Shown here: positions 1-9,284 of the stretch, piece after piece
How positions within the stretch are numbered: the first letter of the stretch is position 1
Layout: each line of letters opens with the position of its first letter
Source of the DNA: Robiginitalea aurantiaca
GTDB lineage: Bacteria; Bacteroidota; Bacteroidia; Flavobacteriales; Flavobacteriaceae
Length of the DNA stretch: 64,000 nucleotides
Direction: 5' to 3'
Assembly (NCBI RefSeq): GCF_030380815.1
Contig: NZ_JAUDUY010000003.1
Coordinates: forward strand, 496,001-560,000
Position numbers and translations under genes: made by a program
The notes under the pieces: generated by a model
Databases searched by the model: none
The model's input: only the letters and a program-made list of their open reading frames with translations
What the model was told of the DNA's origin: nothing

Positions 1-653
1 GTGACTTCTTTATATCCGCGGTCCCATAAATCTGTGACCTCATCAAGAATAGACTGCGGATCCCTGCTGCGCTCTCTTCCCCGGGTAAACGGTACTACAC
101 AAAAGGTACACATGTTATCGCATCCACGGGTAATGGACACAAAAGCGGTGACCCCATTGCTGCCCAGGCGCACCGGTGCCACATCCCCATAGGTTTCTTC
201 CTTGGATAGAATTACATTGACGGCCTGTTGACCTTCGTCGACTTCTTTAACCAGGTTCGGAAGGTCCTTGTAGGCATCTGGACCGACCACCATATCTACA
301 ATTTTTTCCTCTTCAAGGAGTTTGTGTTTCAAACGCTCCGCCATGCATCCCAGTACACCGACCTTTAAGCCGGGGTTCACTTTTCTGGCTGCGTTGAATT
401 TTTCAAGCCTTTTTCTTACCGTTAATTCGGCCTTCTCCCGAATGGAGCAGGTATTGACCAGGATAAGGTCTGCTTCCTCCATTTGCTGGGTTGTGTTAAA
501 CCCTTCTTTGGTGAGGATCGCAGCTACGATCTCACTATCAGAAAAATTCATCTGACAGCCATAGCTCTCGATATAGAGTTTCCGCGTGTTGGCATCCGTT
601 CCTTTAAGCGATACCGGGGTGCCCTGAAGTTCTTCTTTGAGTAGCTTCTCCAT
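1..653 (-). CDS. miaB: tRNA-2-methylthio-N6-dimethylallyladenosine synthase MiaB (partial, N-terminal part)
   Basis: Radical-SAM methylthiotransferase that converts i6A37 to ms2i6A37 in tRNAs reading UNN codons. I translated the minus strand from the ATG at 653-651: about 217 residues are present before the window edge cuts the gene. The N-terminal UPF0004 domain shows the first cluster cysteines in [24 protein letters not shown] and VLGCMAERL. The radical-SAM triad follows as CDNMCTFC near residue 185. These motifs, and the short N-terminus before YGCQMN, favour MiaB over RimO or MtaB. It lies 106 bp downstream of the BNR protein gene on the same strand but has its own consensus promoter at 689-718, so it is probably transcribed separately. 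The missing part should hold the rest of the SAM barrel and the TRAM domain. Confidence 0.95.
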   Translation of the reverse strand, partial: MEKLLKEELQGTPVSLKGTDANTRKLYIESYGCQMNFSDSEIVAAILTKEGFNTTQQMEEADLILVNTCSIREKAELTVRKRLEKFNAARKVNPGLKVGVLGCMAERLKHKLLEEEKIVDMVVGPDAYKDLPNLVKEVDEGQQAVNVILSKEETYGDVAPVRLGSNGVTAFVSITRGCDNMCTFCVVPFTRGRERSRDPQSILDEVTDLWDRGYKEV

Positions 654-688
654 AATGCAATGCCTTTCTCTTCCTTTAGAAAGGGCAT

Positions 689-718
689 CAAAGATACGGC
701 ATTATAAGATTATGACAA
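689..718 (-). promoter_or_regulatory. Bacteroidota-type promoter of miaB
   Basis: On the minus strand, TTG (718-716), a 19-nt spacer and TATCTTTG (696-689) match the Bacteroidota consensus TTG-N19..20-TAnnTTTG exactly. Transcription would start near 684, giving a leader of about 30 nt. That leader contains a weak inverted repeat between 660 and 688. Confidence 0.7.
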
Positions 719-759
719 TTTGACAGATGGAAATTTCGCAATGTTCTTCTTCCATCCTT

Positions 760-3700
760 TTAATCCTCCCACTCCAGCAAACGCACCTCCCCGCCTTTCA
801 CAATGTCATTGATTTCGCCTATACCTTTGCCGACAAGGCGGTCCAGTGCCTGTAGTTCAGTGGCTAATTCAGCCTTAACCTCCTCGAAGAACTCCAGTGA
901 TTGATCCGTGGGAGGGTAATCCCCCCTCTGGGAGTCGGCCATTAAAAAGGCCAGTCGGTTATTGATTCGGATGCCATAATTCAGGGGGTCTTGCCGGCTC
1001 TGATTCTTGGTCATATGGATGTTGTTTTCGATACGGGACAATTCGGTCTCGAATTGGGCAATCTGTGCTGTAAGCTCGGTATTGGATCCGGCCTTGGCTT
1101 TTAAATAGTCCAGATCCGTCTTCAGGGCCTGAATCTTTCCTACGGCTCCATTGGCCCTGGAGACCTGGTCCCGCACGGCACTCAGAAAATCAAATTGTTT
1201 CTGATAATCCGCATCGGTATTGGGTAGTCTGGGGTCTTTCCATACCTCGAGAGGAACTTCCTGGGCAGTGCCGTTGTAGGTCAATCGCACAGTATAGGTT
1301 CCGGGCACCGCTTTCGGGCCCACGTTGGGTGAGGAATACAATACCATTCCTTCAAAACTTCTGAATCCCGGGTAACGCATATCCCATATAAAGCGGTTGC
1401 TCCCCGACCTGACCTCGAGGGGCTTTACAGCTGAGGGATTGTGTTTTTCTTTCTTAGCCTTGTTGGAAAAACCCTGTACGACCTGACCTTTTGAATCCAG
1501 AATCTCAAGGGTTAAGACATCACTTTCTTTGAGCTCCTTTATCGTATAATGTATAAGGGCCCCGTTTGGGTGGTTCTCACCTTCGAGCTTAAGGTTGGGT
1601 CTTCCCCATCCGGATTGCTGCATCCTGTAAGCCCCATCCGGGGTGAAGAGATGAAAGTTGCTATTTGCAATGTCATCGCTTAGCTGTTGTATGGGCGTCA
1701 GGTCGTCTATCATCCAGAAACTCCTGCCATGAGTTGCGGCGATCAGATCGTTATCCCTCACGTGCAAATCCCTTATGGCAGTCACCGGAAGATTTAGCTG
1801 AAAGGACTGCCAGCTGTTACCGTCATCAAAGGAGATAAACATCCCCCATTCGGTCCCGGCGTACAACAGGCCTTTTCGTGTTTTATCCGAGCGGATGGCC
1901 CGGGTGTAATAATTGGACGGAATGCCATCTGTGATCAATTTCCAGGACTTTCCGTAGTCCTGTGTTCGGTACAGGTAGGGGGTGTAGTCTCCAAATTTAT
2001 AAGAGGTTGCAGCAACATAGGCCGTACCCTTTTCAAAGGGACTTGGTTCAATGCAGTTGATCATATTGAGTTTTGGGGAAAGGCCCTCAGGAGGCGTGAT
2101 ATCCTCCCAATTTTCTCCGTTGTCACGGGTGATGTGGATGAGTCCGTCATCACTACCCACCCAGATAACCCCTTGTTCATTTGGGGACTCCGCTATGGCA
2201 AAAAGGTTCGAATAGAATTCCGCCCCTGTATTATCCTGTGTTATGGGGCCGCCTGAAGATTCGATGGTTTCCGGGAGTCCTCTGGTGAGGTCTGGCGAGA
2301 TCACCTTCCAGGACTGTCCTTCGTTCTCGGTCATGTGAAGGAAGTTGGAGCCGGCATAAAGTCGATTCGAGTCGTGGGTCGAAAATCCTATCGGAAAGTT
2401 CCAGTTAAAACGATATTTCATAACCTCGGCTCCGGATCCCGCAGGGTTATCCGGCCATACATTGACCGAGCGGGTTTGATCAACGGAGTGATCGGTTCGC
2501 ATCATATATCCTTTGTAGGTGCCTCCGTACACGATGTCACTATTATCCGGATCGGGGGCAAGGTGCGCGCTTTCGCCTCCTGCAGTGGCCTCCCAGTCTC
2601 TTTCTCCTATTGAATTCCCGGAGGTACGATGCTGTATCCGGATGGTTGAATTATCCTGCTGGGCGCCATAGATGCGATAGGGGAAATGGGTATCTGTGGT
2701 GACCCGGTAAAACTGGGCGGTGGGCTGGTTGTGGTACGTGCTCCAATTTTCACCCCCATCATTCGATACCTGTGCCCCTCCGTCGTCCGCAATTACCATC
2801 CGCTGATTGTTATTGGGATCTATCCAGAGATCGTGGTGATCTCCGTGGGGGGCATTTTTAAGTTCGAAGGTTTTTCCGCCATCTCTGGAAACCCCATAAC
2901 TTACATTCATCACGTAGACGATGTCCTCATTCTGTGTGTCCGCATAAATCCGGCTGTAATACCAGGCGCGCTGGCGCAGCGCCCTGTTCTGGTTGATGCG
3001 TTTCCAGGAGCTGCCTCCGTCCTCAGACCGATAGACCCCTCCGTCTTCAGCTTCGATGATCGCCCAAACGCGGTTTGAATTCTGAGGAGATACCGCAATC
3101 CCGACAATCCCCCAGGGGAACCCCGGCAGACCCGAGGATTCCGAAATATCTTTCCAGGTATCCCCTCCATCGGTACTCTTGAACATGCGGCTGTCCGGTC
3201 CACCACTGTCCATTCGATAGCCATTTCTTTTCATCTGCCAGGTGGATGCGAACAGGATTCTTGGGTTATTCGGATCCATAATAAGATCTCCTGCCCCGGC
3301 CTTATCGCTTACGTACAGTATTTTCTCCCATGACTTCCCGCCGTCCTTACTGCGATACACGCCCCGGGTTTCATTAGGGATCCAGAGATTTCCGATGGCT
3401 GCCACATAGACGATATCCGGATTCGTGGGATGAATTCGAATGCGCGCGATATGCTCAGAGCCTTTCAGACCAATAAATTCCCAGGTTTTTCCCGCATCCG
3501 TGCTTTTCCAAAGGCCATTTCCGGAAGAGACATTTCCCCTCAGTGTTTGTTCACCTTCCCCTACATATATAATATTAGGGTCTGATTCCGATACAGCGAT
3601 GGCGCCGATGGATCCGCCGTAATACCCGTCGGAAATACACTGCCAGCTGCTGCCGGCATCCTCTGTTTTCCATACGCCTCCACCGGCAGTCCCCATATAA

Positions 3701-3903
3701 TAAAGACTGGGGTTACCGACAACCCCGCTAACCGTGCCCGCACGACCCCCTCTGAAAGGCCCTACAAGTCTCCATTGTACCGAGTTGTAAAGAGATTCAT
3801 CATAGCTTTGCCCCTGTGATGCTTTTTTCTTGCGCTGTGCTTCGGTCGACTGGACGGAGAAACATACGAGTAGTAAGGCTAATAGGTAGGGAATTGTTCT
3901 CAT
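760..3903 (-). CDS. secreted BNR/Asp-box (sortilin-like) beta-propeller protein
   Basis: Large exported protein of 1047 residues. A signal peptide (about residues 1-22, ending TEAQ) is followed by about eleven Asp-box motifs of the form S/T-x-D-x-G-x-x-W, for example KSTDAGKTW, RSKDGGKSW, RSEDGGSSW and ITRDNGENW. Asp boxes mark the blades of sialidase/sortilin-like (VPS10, glycosyl hydrolase BNR) propellers, so residues 40-720 are probably one or two propellers. The C-terminal 300 residues include a beta-rich segment and a predicted helical region (about 890-1030). No catalytic Arg triad or nucleophile could be picked out, so an enzymatic role is not supported; a surface-exposed or peptidase-associated binding role is possible. 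No type IX C-terminal domain is obvious at the end. Divergent from topA. Confidence 0.85.
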   Translation of the reverse strand: MRTIPYLLALLLVCFSVQSTEAQRKKKASQGQSYDESLYNSVQWRLVGPFRGGRAGTVSGVVGNPSLYYMGTAGGGVWKTEDAGSSWQCISDGYYGGSIGAIAVSESDPNIIYVGEGEQTLRGNVSSGNGLWKSTDAGKTWEFIGLKGSEHIARIRIHPTNPDIVYVAAIGNLWIPNETRGVYRSKDGGKSWEKILYVSDKAGAGDLIMDPNNPRILFASTWQMKRNGYRMDSGGPDSRMFKSTDGGDTWKDISESSGLPGFPWGIVGIAVSPQNSNRVWAIIEAEDGGVYRSEDGGSSWKRINQNRALRQRAWYYSRIYADTQNEDIVYVMNVSYGVSRDGGKTFELKNAPHGDHHDLWIDPNNNQRMVIADDGGAQVSNDGGENWSTYHNQPTAQFYRVTTDTHFPYRIYGAQQDNSTIRIQHRTSGNSIGERDWEATAGGESAHLAPDPDNSDIVYGGTYKGYMMRTDHSVDQTRSVNVWPDNPAGSGAEVMKYRFNWNFPIGFSTHDSNRLYAGSNFLHMTENEGQSWKVISPDLTRGLPETIESSGGPITQDNTGAEFYSNLFAIAESPNEQGVIWVGSDDGLIHITRDNGENWEDITPPEGLSPKLNMINCIEPSPFEKGTAYVAATSYKFGDYTPYLYRTQDYGKSWKLITDGIPSNYYTRAIRSDKTRKGLLYAGTEWGMFISFDDGNSWQSFQLNLPVTAIRDLHVRDNDLIAATHGRSFWMIDDLTPIQQLSDDIANSNFHLFTPDGAYRMQQSGWGRPNLKLEGENHPNGALIHYTIKELKESDVLTLEILDSKGQVVQGFSNKAKKEKHNPSAVKPLEVRSGSNRFIWDMRYPGFRSFEGMVLYSSPNVGPKAVPGTYTVRLTYNGTAQEVPLEVWKDPRLPNTDADYQKQFDFLSAVRDQVSRANGAVGKIQALKTDLDYLKAKAGSNTELTAQIAQFETELSRIENNIHMTKNQSRQDPLNYGIRINNRLAFLMADSQRGDYPPTDQSLEFFEEVKAELATELQALDRLVGKGIGEINDIVKGGEVRLLEWED

Positions 3904-4055
3904 GTTGGTGTTTTTTCAGCCCTCAAAATACACAATATTTCCGCGTAATCAACACGGGAATAGATAAGGGAAATCTGTTGTAAGAAGTCTGGGGTGTCTT
4001 CCGGGTTATTTCGCAAGACTCGGGGACCGCAGATACAGAAATCAGAAAATTGCCC

Positions 4056-4063
4056 TACTTTTG
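4056..4063 (+). promoter_or_regulatory. -7 element of the topA promoter
   Basis: TACTTTTG matches the Bacteroidota -7 box TAnnTTTG. No TTG is found at the expected -33 distance. Transcription would begin near 4068, about 15 nt before the topA ATG, and this argues against starting the protein at the upstream in-frame codon at 4050. Confidence 0.55.
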
Positions 4064-4082
4064 TTTTCCAAAATCCATAAAC

Positions 4083-6539
4083 ATGGCCAAAAATTTGGTG
4101 ATTGTAGAGTCCCCTGCAAAGGCAAAGACCATCGAGAAGTTTCTTGGTAAAGACTTTAAGGTGACCTCCAGCTTTGGCCATATCGCAGATCTGCCCTCCC
4201 GTGAACTCGGGGTGGATGTAGATAACAATTTTGTGCCGAAGTATGTCGTGGATAGCGATAAGAAGGCCCTGGTTAAGAAACTCAAAGACCTGGCATCCAA
4301 GGCTGAATTAATATGGCTGGCCAGTGATGAAGACCGTGAGGGGGAGGCCATCTCCTGGCACCTGGCTGAAACCCTCGGACTGGATTCGGACCGGACACGC
4401 AGGATTGTTTTCAACTCCATCACTAAGAGTGCCATTCAAAAAGCGATAGAGAACCCGAGAAGTATCGATTATAATCTGGTCAACGCCCAGCAGGCCAGGC
4501 GTATTCTCGACCGGCTTGTCGGATATGAACTCTCTCCGGTACTCTGGAAAAAAATTAAGCCCGGCCTCTCTGCAGGCAGGGTACAGTCCGTGGCCGTACG
4601 ACTGATCGTAGAGCGGGAACGGGAGATTGAAGCCTTTACCCCGGTAAGTAGTTTCCGTGTGGTAGCCGAATTCCGTACCGAAGCAGGTGTGGCCTTTACC
4701 GCCCGTATGGGTAAATCCTTTGGAACTGCAGAAGAGGCGAGAAAACTCCTGGAGGAATTAAAAGGTGCGAAATTCGAAGTGTCTTCCCTTGACACCAAAC
4801 CGGCTACCAAGTCACCTTCCCCGCCGTTTACAACATCAACCCTTCAGCAGGAAGCTTCACGCAAATTGTATTTTTCAGTCTCCCGCACCATGCAGGTGGC
4901 TCAAAGGCTCTATGAAGCAGGACTCATAACCTATATGCGTACGGACAGCGTCAACCTTTCCGGGGAAGCCATTGAGGCGGCTAAAAACGCCATTGTGACC
5001 AATTACGGGGATTCCTACAGTAAGACCCGGAAGTTCAGTTCCAAGTCCAAAGGTGCACAGGAGGCCCACGAAGCCATTCGCCCAACGGATATGAGCCTTC
5101 AGAGTCCGAATCTGGAGCGGGATCAGGCCAGACTGTATGAACTGATCTGGAAGCGAACCCTTGCCAGCCAGATGAGTGACGCCCGTTTGGAACGCACACA
5201 GGTGGGGATTTCAAACGACAGCAACAGCGCAGAGTTCAGTGCCAAAGGAGAAGTGATTAAATTCGATGGATTCCTCAAAGTCTACCTAGAAGGTAAAGAT
5301 GAGGAGGATTCGGAGGATCAGGACGGCATGTTGCCGGAACTGAAAACGGGACAGGCGCTCACGCCGGATTACATCACGGCAACCCAGCGTTTTTCACGTC
5401 CTCCCTACAGATATACTGAAGCTTCCCTGGTTAAAAAGTTAGAAGAACTGGGTATCGGACGCCCGTCCACCTACGCACCGACAATCTCGACAATTCAGAA
5501 CAGGGGCTATGTGGAGAAGGGCAGTGTTGAAGGCAGTCCGAGGGAATACCTGCAATTCCTCCTCGAGTCGACCAAGATTTCCGAAAAGAACCTGACGGAA
5601 ACCGTAGGATCTGATAAAGGAAAACTGGTCCCGACGGATATCGGGATGATCGTCAATGACTTTCTTGTGAGTCATTTTGAAAATATCCTGGACTACAATT
5701 TTACGGCCAAGGTTGAAAAGGACTTTGATGATATAGCTACCGGAGAGGAAGACTGGCAGGTTATACTCAAGGATTTTTACAAGGATTTTCATCCGATTGT
5801 AGCAGAAGTGGAAGAGAATGCGGAACGCGCCAGCGGGGAAAGGGTACTCGGTGAGGACCCAAAAACCGGCCGACAGGTTGCGGCAAGGCTCGGACGTTTT
5901 GGACCCATGGTACAAATAGGTACGGTAGATGAAGAGGATAAGCCCCTCTTTGCAAGTCTGTTGCCCCACCAGTCCATTGGCACGATTACCTATGAGGAGG
6001 CCATGGACCTTTTTAAACTTCCCAGGAGCCTGGGTGAATTTAAGGGTGAGGAAGTGGAGGCCAATGTGGGGCGTTACGGTCCTTATATAAGGTATGGTAA
6101 AAAATTCGTCTCCCTGGAACCGGGGCAGAGTGTTTTTGAGATAGACATGGAAGAAGCTGCAGTGCTCATTGAGGCCAAGGAAAAGGCAGATGCCCCGATT
6201 GCCATGTATGAAGGGAAGGAAGTAACCCGTGGAAAAGGGCGTTTCGGACCCTTTATTAAATGGGATGGCATGTTTATCAATGTCAATAAGAAGTACGACT
6301 TCGACAATTTAGGGGAAGCTGATATTTCCGAACTCATCGAGGCCAAAAAGAAAAAAGAGGCTGAAAAGCTGGTTCGGGAATGGCCGGAGGAAAAAATCCG
6401 CATCGAAAAAGGACGTTGGGGCAGGCATCAGATCATCAAGGGCAAGACTAAGGTGGATTTGAGTAAAGATGTGGACCCGCTGGGTGTAAGTCTCGAACAA
6501 GCAATCGAGCTTCTCGGAAAGAAAAAAAAGAAAAAGTAA
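4083..6539 (+). CDS. topA: DNA topoisomerase I (type IA)
   Basis: Relaxes negative supercoils by transient single-strand cleavage. 818 residues from the ATG at 4083; this start fits the canonical MAKNLVIVESPAKAKTIEKF opening and the promoter just upstream. The TOPRIM domain has VESPAKAK and the acidic motif SDEDREGE (81-88). The active-site tyrosine is Tyr284 in GLITYMRTDS. The C-terminal zinc fingers of the E. coli enzyme are replaced by four GRxGP-type repeats (GRFGPMVQIG, GRYGPYIRYG, GRFGPFIKWD, GRWGRHQIIKG). The protein ends in a run of lysines and contains no cysteine at all. The arginase-like gene follows after 24 nt and may be cotranscribed. Confidence 0.97.
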   Translation: MAKNLVIVESPAKAKTIEKFLGKDFKVTSSFGHIADLPSRELGVDVDNNFVPKYVVDSDKKALVKKLKDLASKAELIWLASDEDREGEAISWHLAETLGLDSDRTRRIVFNSITKSAIQKAIENPRSIDYNLVNAQQARRILDRLVGYELSPVLWKKIKPGLSAGRVQSVAVRLIVEREREIEAFTPVSSFRVVAEFRTEAGVAFTARMGKSFGTAEEARKLLEELKGAKFEVSSLDTKPATKSPSPPFTTSTLQQEASRKLYFSVSRTMQVAQRLYEAGLITYMRTDSVNLSGEAIEAAKNAIVTNYGDSYSKTRKFSSKSKGAQEAHEAIRPTDMSLQSPNLERDQARLYELIWKRTLASQMSDARLERTQVGISNDSNSAEFSAKGEVIKFDGFLKVYLEGKDEEDSEDQDGMLPELKTGQALTPDYITATQRFSRPPYRYTEASLVKKLEELGIGRPSTYAPTISTIQNRGYVEKGSVEGSPREYLQFLLESTKISEKNLTETVGSDKGKLVPTDIGMIVNDFLVSHFENILDYNFTAKVEKDFDDIATGEEDWQVILKDFYKDFHPIVAEVEENAERASGERVLGEDPKTGRQVAARLGRFGPMVQIGTVDEEDKPLFASLLPHQSIGTITYEEAMDLFKLPRSLGEFKGEEVEANVGRYGPYIRYGKKFVSLEPGQSVFEIDMEEAAVLIEAKEKADAPIAMYEGKEVTRGKGRFGPFIKWDGMFINVNKKYDFDNLGEADISELIEAKKKKEAEKLVREWPEEKIRIEKGRWGRHQIIKGKTKVDLSKDVDPLGVSLEQAIELLGKKKKKK

Positions 6540-6563
6540 ACCTAAAGTGCAGGGTAGGCGTTA

Positions 6564-7721
6564 ATGGCATTTGATTTTTTAAAACCCGTAAGCAAGCGCG
6601 TTCTGGCGCACTGCGAAATGTTGCCTTCTCAGGCTTTGGGGCAACACGTCTACAAACATACCGATCAGGAAGGACTTCCCGTCCTTGCAGGAGCCACCTT
6701 TGCGCTAATCGGTGTTTACGAATCCCGGAATGCCTTTGAGAAGAAAGTCCACAGGTTGGATCTGGATGAAATCCGCCTGCAATTCTATAAGTTGATGCAG
6801 GGAAATTGGGATCATTCAATCCTGGATCTTGGCGATATTGAAGAGGGTGACTCTGTAGAGGACACCTATTTTGTCCTGAAGGAAATTTCAGCGGCGCTCC
6901 TCGAAGAAAAAATCATACCTATTATAATAGGTGCTACCCAGGACCTGACGTTTCCGTGTTACAGGGCTTTCGATGGGATCATGGATATGATCAATCTGGT
7001 CTCAGTGGATTCCAGGTTCGATTTTGGGGTAGCCGACGAGCTCATTTCCTCCAACACCTATATGAGCCGTATTATTACGGATAAACCCAACAACCTGTTT
7101 AATTTCTCCAATCTGGGTTACCAGACCTATTTCAATGCCCAGGAGGAAATCGACCTGATGGATCGCCTTTTTTTTGACGCGTATCGCCTGGGCGAAATCG
7201 CACAGGATATTTCTCTGGCTGAACCTGTGGTTCGCAACGCCCACCTGGTAAGTATAGATGCCCGTGCGGTCAGGGCAATGGAGATGGGTCAGGCAAATTC
7301 CTTTTCCCCCAATGGATTTACAGGTCGCGAAATTTGCGCCATAACCCGTTATGCCGGAATGGGAGATTCCATTTCCCTTCTCGGTATCTTTGAGATTGAG
7401 AATAATATGCAGTCTTTTCAACTGGTGGCCCAGATGATCTGGTACTTCCTGGAGGGACATAACTTCAGTATTATCGAGCGGCCCGTTGAATCGGATCCCG
7501 ATTTTACCAAATACCTGGTTCCCTGTGAATCTGAGGAACTTGTTTTTTTTAAAAGTGCTCTTTCCGAAAGATGGTGGGTAGAAGTTCCAAACCTTCCCGT
7601 CGTATATACTAAATCAAACTCCCCCGCGTTATTACCATGCACCGAACAGGACTATTTGGATGCTTGCAACCAGAATATACCTGAAAGGTGGTTCAAAGCC
7701 TATCGAAAGGGCTTTAACTAA
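6564..7721 (+). CDS. arginase/formimidoylglutamase-fold protein, probable pseudoenzyme, upstream of gldK
   Basis: 385 residues related to the ureohydrolase (arginase, agmatinase, formimidoylglutamase) superfamily, seen from the order and spacing of the core strands. The manganese ligands are degenerate: where active enzymes have GGDHS this one reads GATQD (123-127), DAHxD reads DSRFD (149-153), and the SxDxDxxDP motif reads SIDARAV (230-236). Both histidine ligands and most of the third motif are gone, so hydrolysis is unlikely and a structural or regulatory role is inferred. It lies between topA (24 nt upstream) and gldK (117 nt downstream) on the same strand. From memory, flavobacterial genomes often annotate a formimidoylglutamase at this place, which would suggest a conserved link with gliding/T9SS, but I cannot verify that here. 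Confidence 0.8.
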   Translation: MAFDFLKPVSKRVLAHCEMLPSQALGQHVYKHTDQEGLPVLAGATFALIGVYESRNAFEKKVHRLDLDEIRLQFYKLMQGNWDHSILDLGDIEEGDSVEDTYFVLKEISAALLEEKIIPIIIGATQDLTFPCYRAFDGIMDMINLVSVDSRFDFGVADELISSNTYMSRIITDKPNNLFNFSNLGYQTYFNAQEEIDLMDRLFFDAYRLGEIAQDISLAEPVVRNAHLVSIDARAVRAMEMGQANSFSPNGFTGREICAITRYAGMGDSISLLGIFEIENNMQSFQLVAQMIWYFLEGHNFSIIERPVESDPDFTKYLVPCESEELVFFKSALSERWWVEVPNLPVVYTKSNSPALLPCTEQDYLDACNQNIPERWFKAYRKGFN

Positions 7722-7838
7722 ACCAAATTTTTTTATGGCCGTCAGGCAGAATCGTACAATAAATTATTCAATTTTTAGTTTTAGTGAATAATCGTTGACA
7801 TTTCTGTTTACAAGTCTTAATTGAAATTAACCTTACGT

Positions 7839-9197
7839 ATGAAAAAGCTATTGTTATCATCTATAGCGTTTGTTTTTTTACTCAGCAGTTGTGGCTCCAA
7901 AACCAGAGGAGAATTGGTAGGAGTGCAGGGTAAACAATGGCATCCGGAAAAACCCTACGGGATGGAGCTTATCCCCAGAGGGTCTTTTATTATGGGAAAG
8001 AGTGAAGAGGATATGGCCGACGCACTCAACGCCCCGACAAAGACCGTTACTGTGCGTTCCTTTTACATGGATGATACAGAAATTACAAACAGCGAATACA
8101 GGCAGTTTGTAGAATGGGTCAAAGATTCTGTAGTCAGGACCAAATTGGCCATCCTTGCGGATGAGCTTGGTATTAGTCCTGAAGATGACGGAATAGGAGC
8201 TTATGCTTTTAAAGATGCCGATACGGCAGACCTATCCGTGTACGACAAGTACATGCTCGACAATTATGTCGGCCTCGGGGACAATTACTACGAGGGACGT
8301 GCCCTGAATTGGGACGAGGACCTGGTATGGGATACTTCTGAGTATCCGGATGAGTACTACGCCGAAGTAATGGTGGACTCTATGTACCTCCCTGAAGACG
8401 AGTCGTACAACGGTCAGCGGACCTTAGACGTCACCAAATTGAAATACCAGTACGCCTGGATGGATATCGAAGCGGCTGCACGTTCCAAAGATGGTCGTCG
8501 CCGGGATTTTATCCGTAAGGAAGAAACGGCAGTCTATCCGGATACCACAGTTTGGATCCGTGATTTTGAATATTCCTATAATGAACCCATGCACAACGAC
8601 TATTTCTGGCACGACGCGTATAGCGACTATCCGGTAGTCGGTGTATCCTGGTCTCAGGCCAAGGCGTTCTGCCACTGGAGAACCAAGTTTAAAAATGATG
8701 ACCAGCGCGATCGCGGCCGACAGTTTGTAAACCAGTTCAGGCTCCCGACAGAAGCGGAATGGGAATATGCAGCCCGTGGAGGAATTGAAGGTGGAACTTA
8801 CCCTTGGGGTGGTCCATATGTCATCAGTGACACAGGATGCTTTATGGCCAACTTTAAGCCACAGCGTGGGGATTATGCGGCAGATGCAGCCCTTTATACT
8901 GTAGAGGCGAAATCCTACGAACCGAATGAATTCAACCTTTATAACATGGCTGGAAATGTTTCTGAATGGACGAATTCCAGTTTTTATCAGGGCTCTTATA
9001 ACTACGCCTCCACGATGAATCCGAACGCTGACTCTAAAGACAACAGCCGTAAGATTATCCGGGGTGGATCCTGGAAGGATGTCGCGTACTTCCTACAGGT
9101 CAGTACGAGAGATTACGAGTACAAGGATTCAGCCAGGAGTTATATCGGCTTCCGTACTGTACAGGATTACATGGGAGAGGAAGATGCGACCCAATAA
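7839..9197 (+). CDS. gldK: gliding motility / T9SS outer-membrane ring lipoprotein GldK
   Basis: Component of the type IX secretion and gliding machinery (PorK in Porphyromonas), an outer-membrane lipoprotein that forms a periplasmic ring with GldN. The ATG at 7839 starts a clean lipoprotein signal (MKKLLLSSIAFVFLLSSC, lipobox Cys18); the upstream in-frame TTG at 7821 would only add six residues. The rest is an FGE-sulfatase fold: PRGSFIMGKS near residue 50, RLPTEAEWEYAARGG, YNMAGNVSEW and IIRGGSW. The two catalytic cysteines of true formylglycine-generating enzymes are absent (RGGSWKDVAYFLQ), as expected for a structural GldK. First gene of gldKLMN. No consensus promoter was found in the 117 nt upstream, so read-through from topA is possible. 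Confidence 0.96.
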   Translation: MKKLLLSSIAFVFLLSSCGSKTRGELVGVQGKQWHPEKPYGMELIPRGSFIMGKSEEDMADALNAPTKTVTVRSFYMDDTEITNSEYRQFVEWVKDSVVRTKLAILADELGISPEDDGIGAYAFKDADTADLSVYDKYMLDNYVGLGDNYYEGRALNWDEDLVWDTSEYPDEYYAEVMVDSMYLPEDESYNGQRTLDVTKLKYQYAWMDIEAAARSKDGRRRDFIRKEETAVYPDTTVWIRDFEYSYNEPMHNDYFWHDAYSDYPVVGVSWSQAKAFCHWRTKFKNDDQRDRGRQFVNQFRLPTEAEWEYAARGGIEGGTYPWGGPYVISDTGCFMANFKPQRGDYAADAALYTVEAKSYEPNEFNLYNMAGNVSEWTNSSFYQGSYNYASTMNPNADSKDNSRKIIRGGSWKDVAYFLQVSTRDYEYKDSARSYIGFRTVQDYMGEEDATQ

Positions 9198-9284
9198 TAT
9201 AGTATTACACGTAACACATACAAAAATAAAGCTTAACCAAACCTGCAATTTTTAACTTTAAACTTAATTATTAAACCCTTAGTT

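Noticed and set aside
7722-7838. Consensus promoter for gldK
   Set aside because: A TTGACA-like string near 7795 lacks a TAnnTTTG partner at the right spacing, so the source of gldK transcription stays open.
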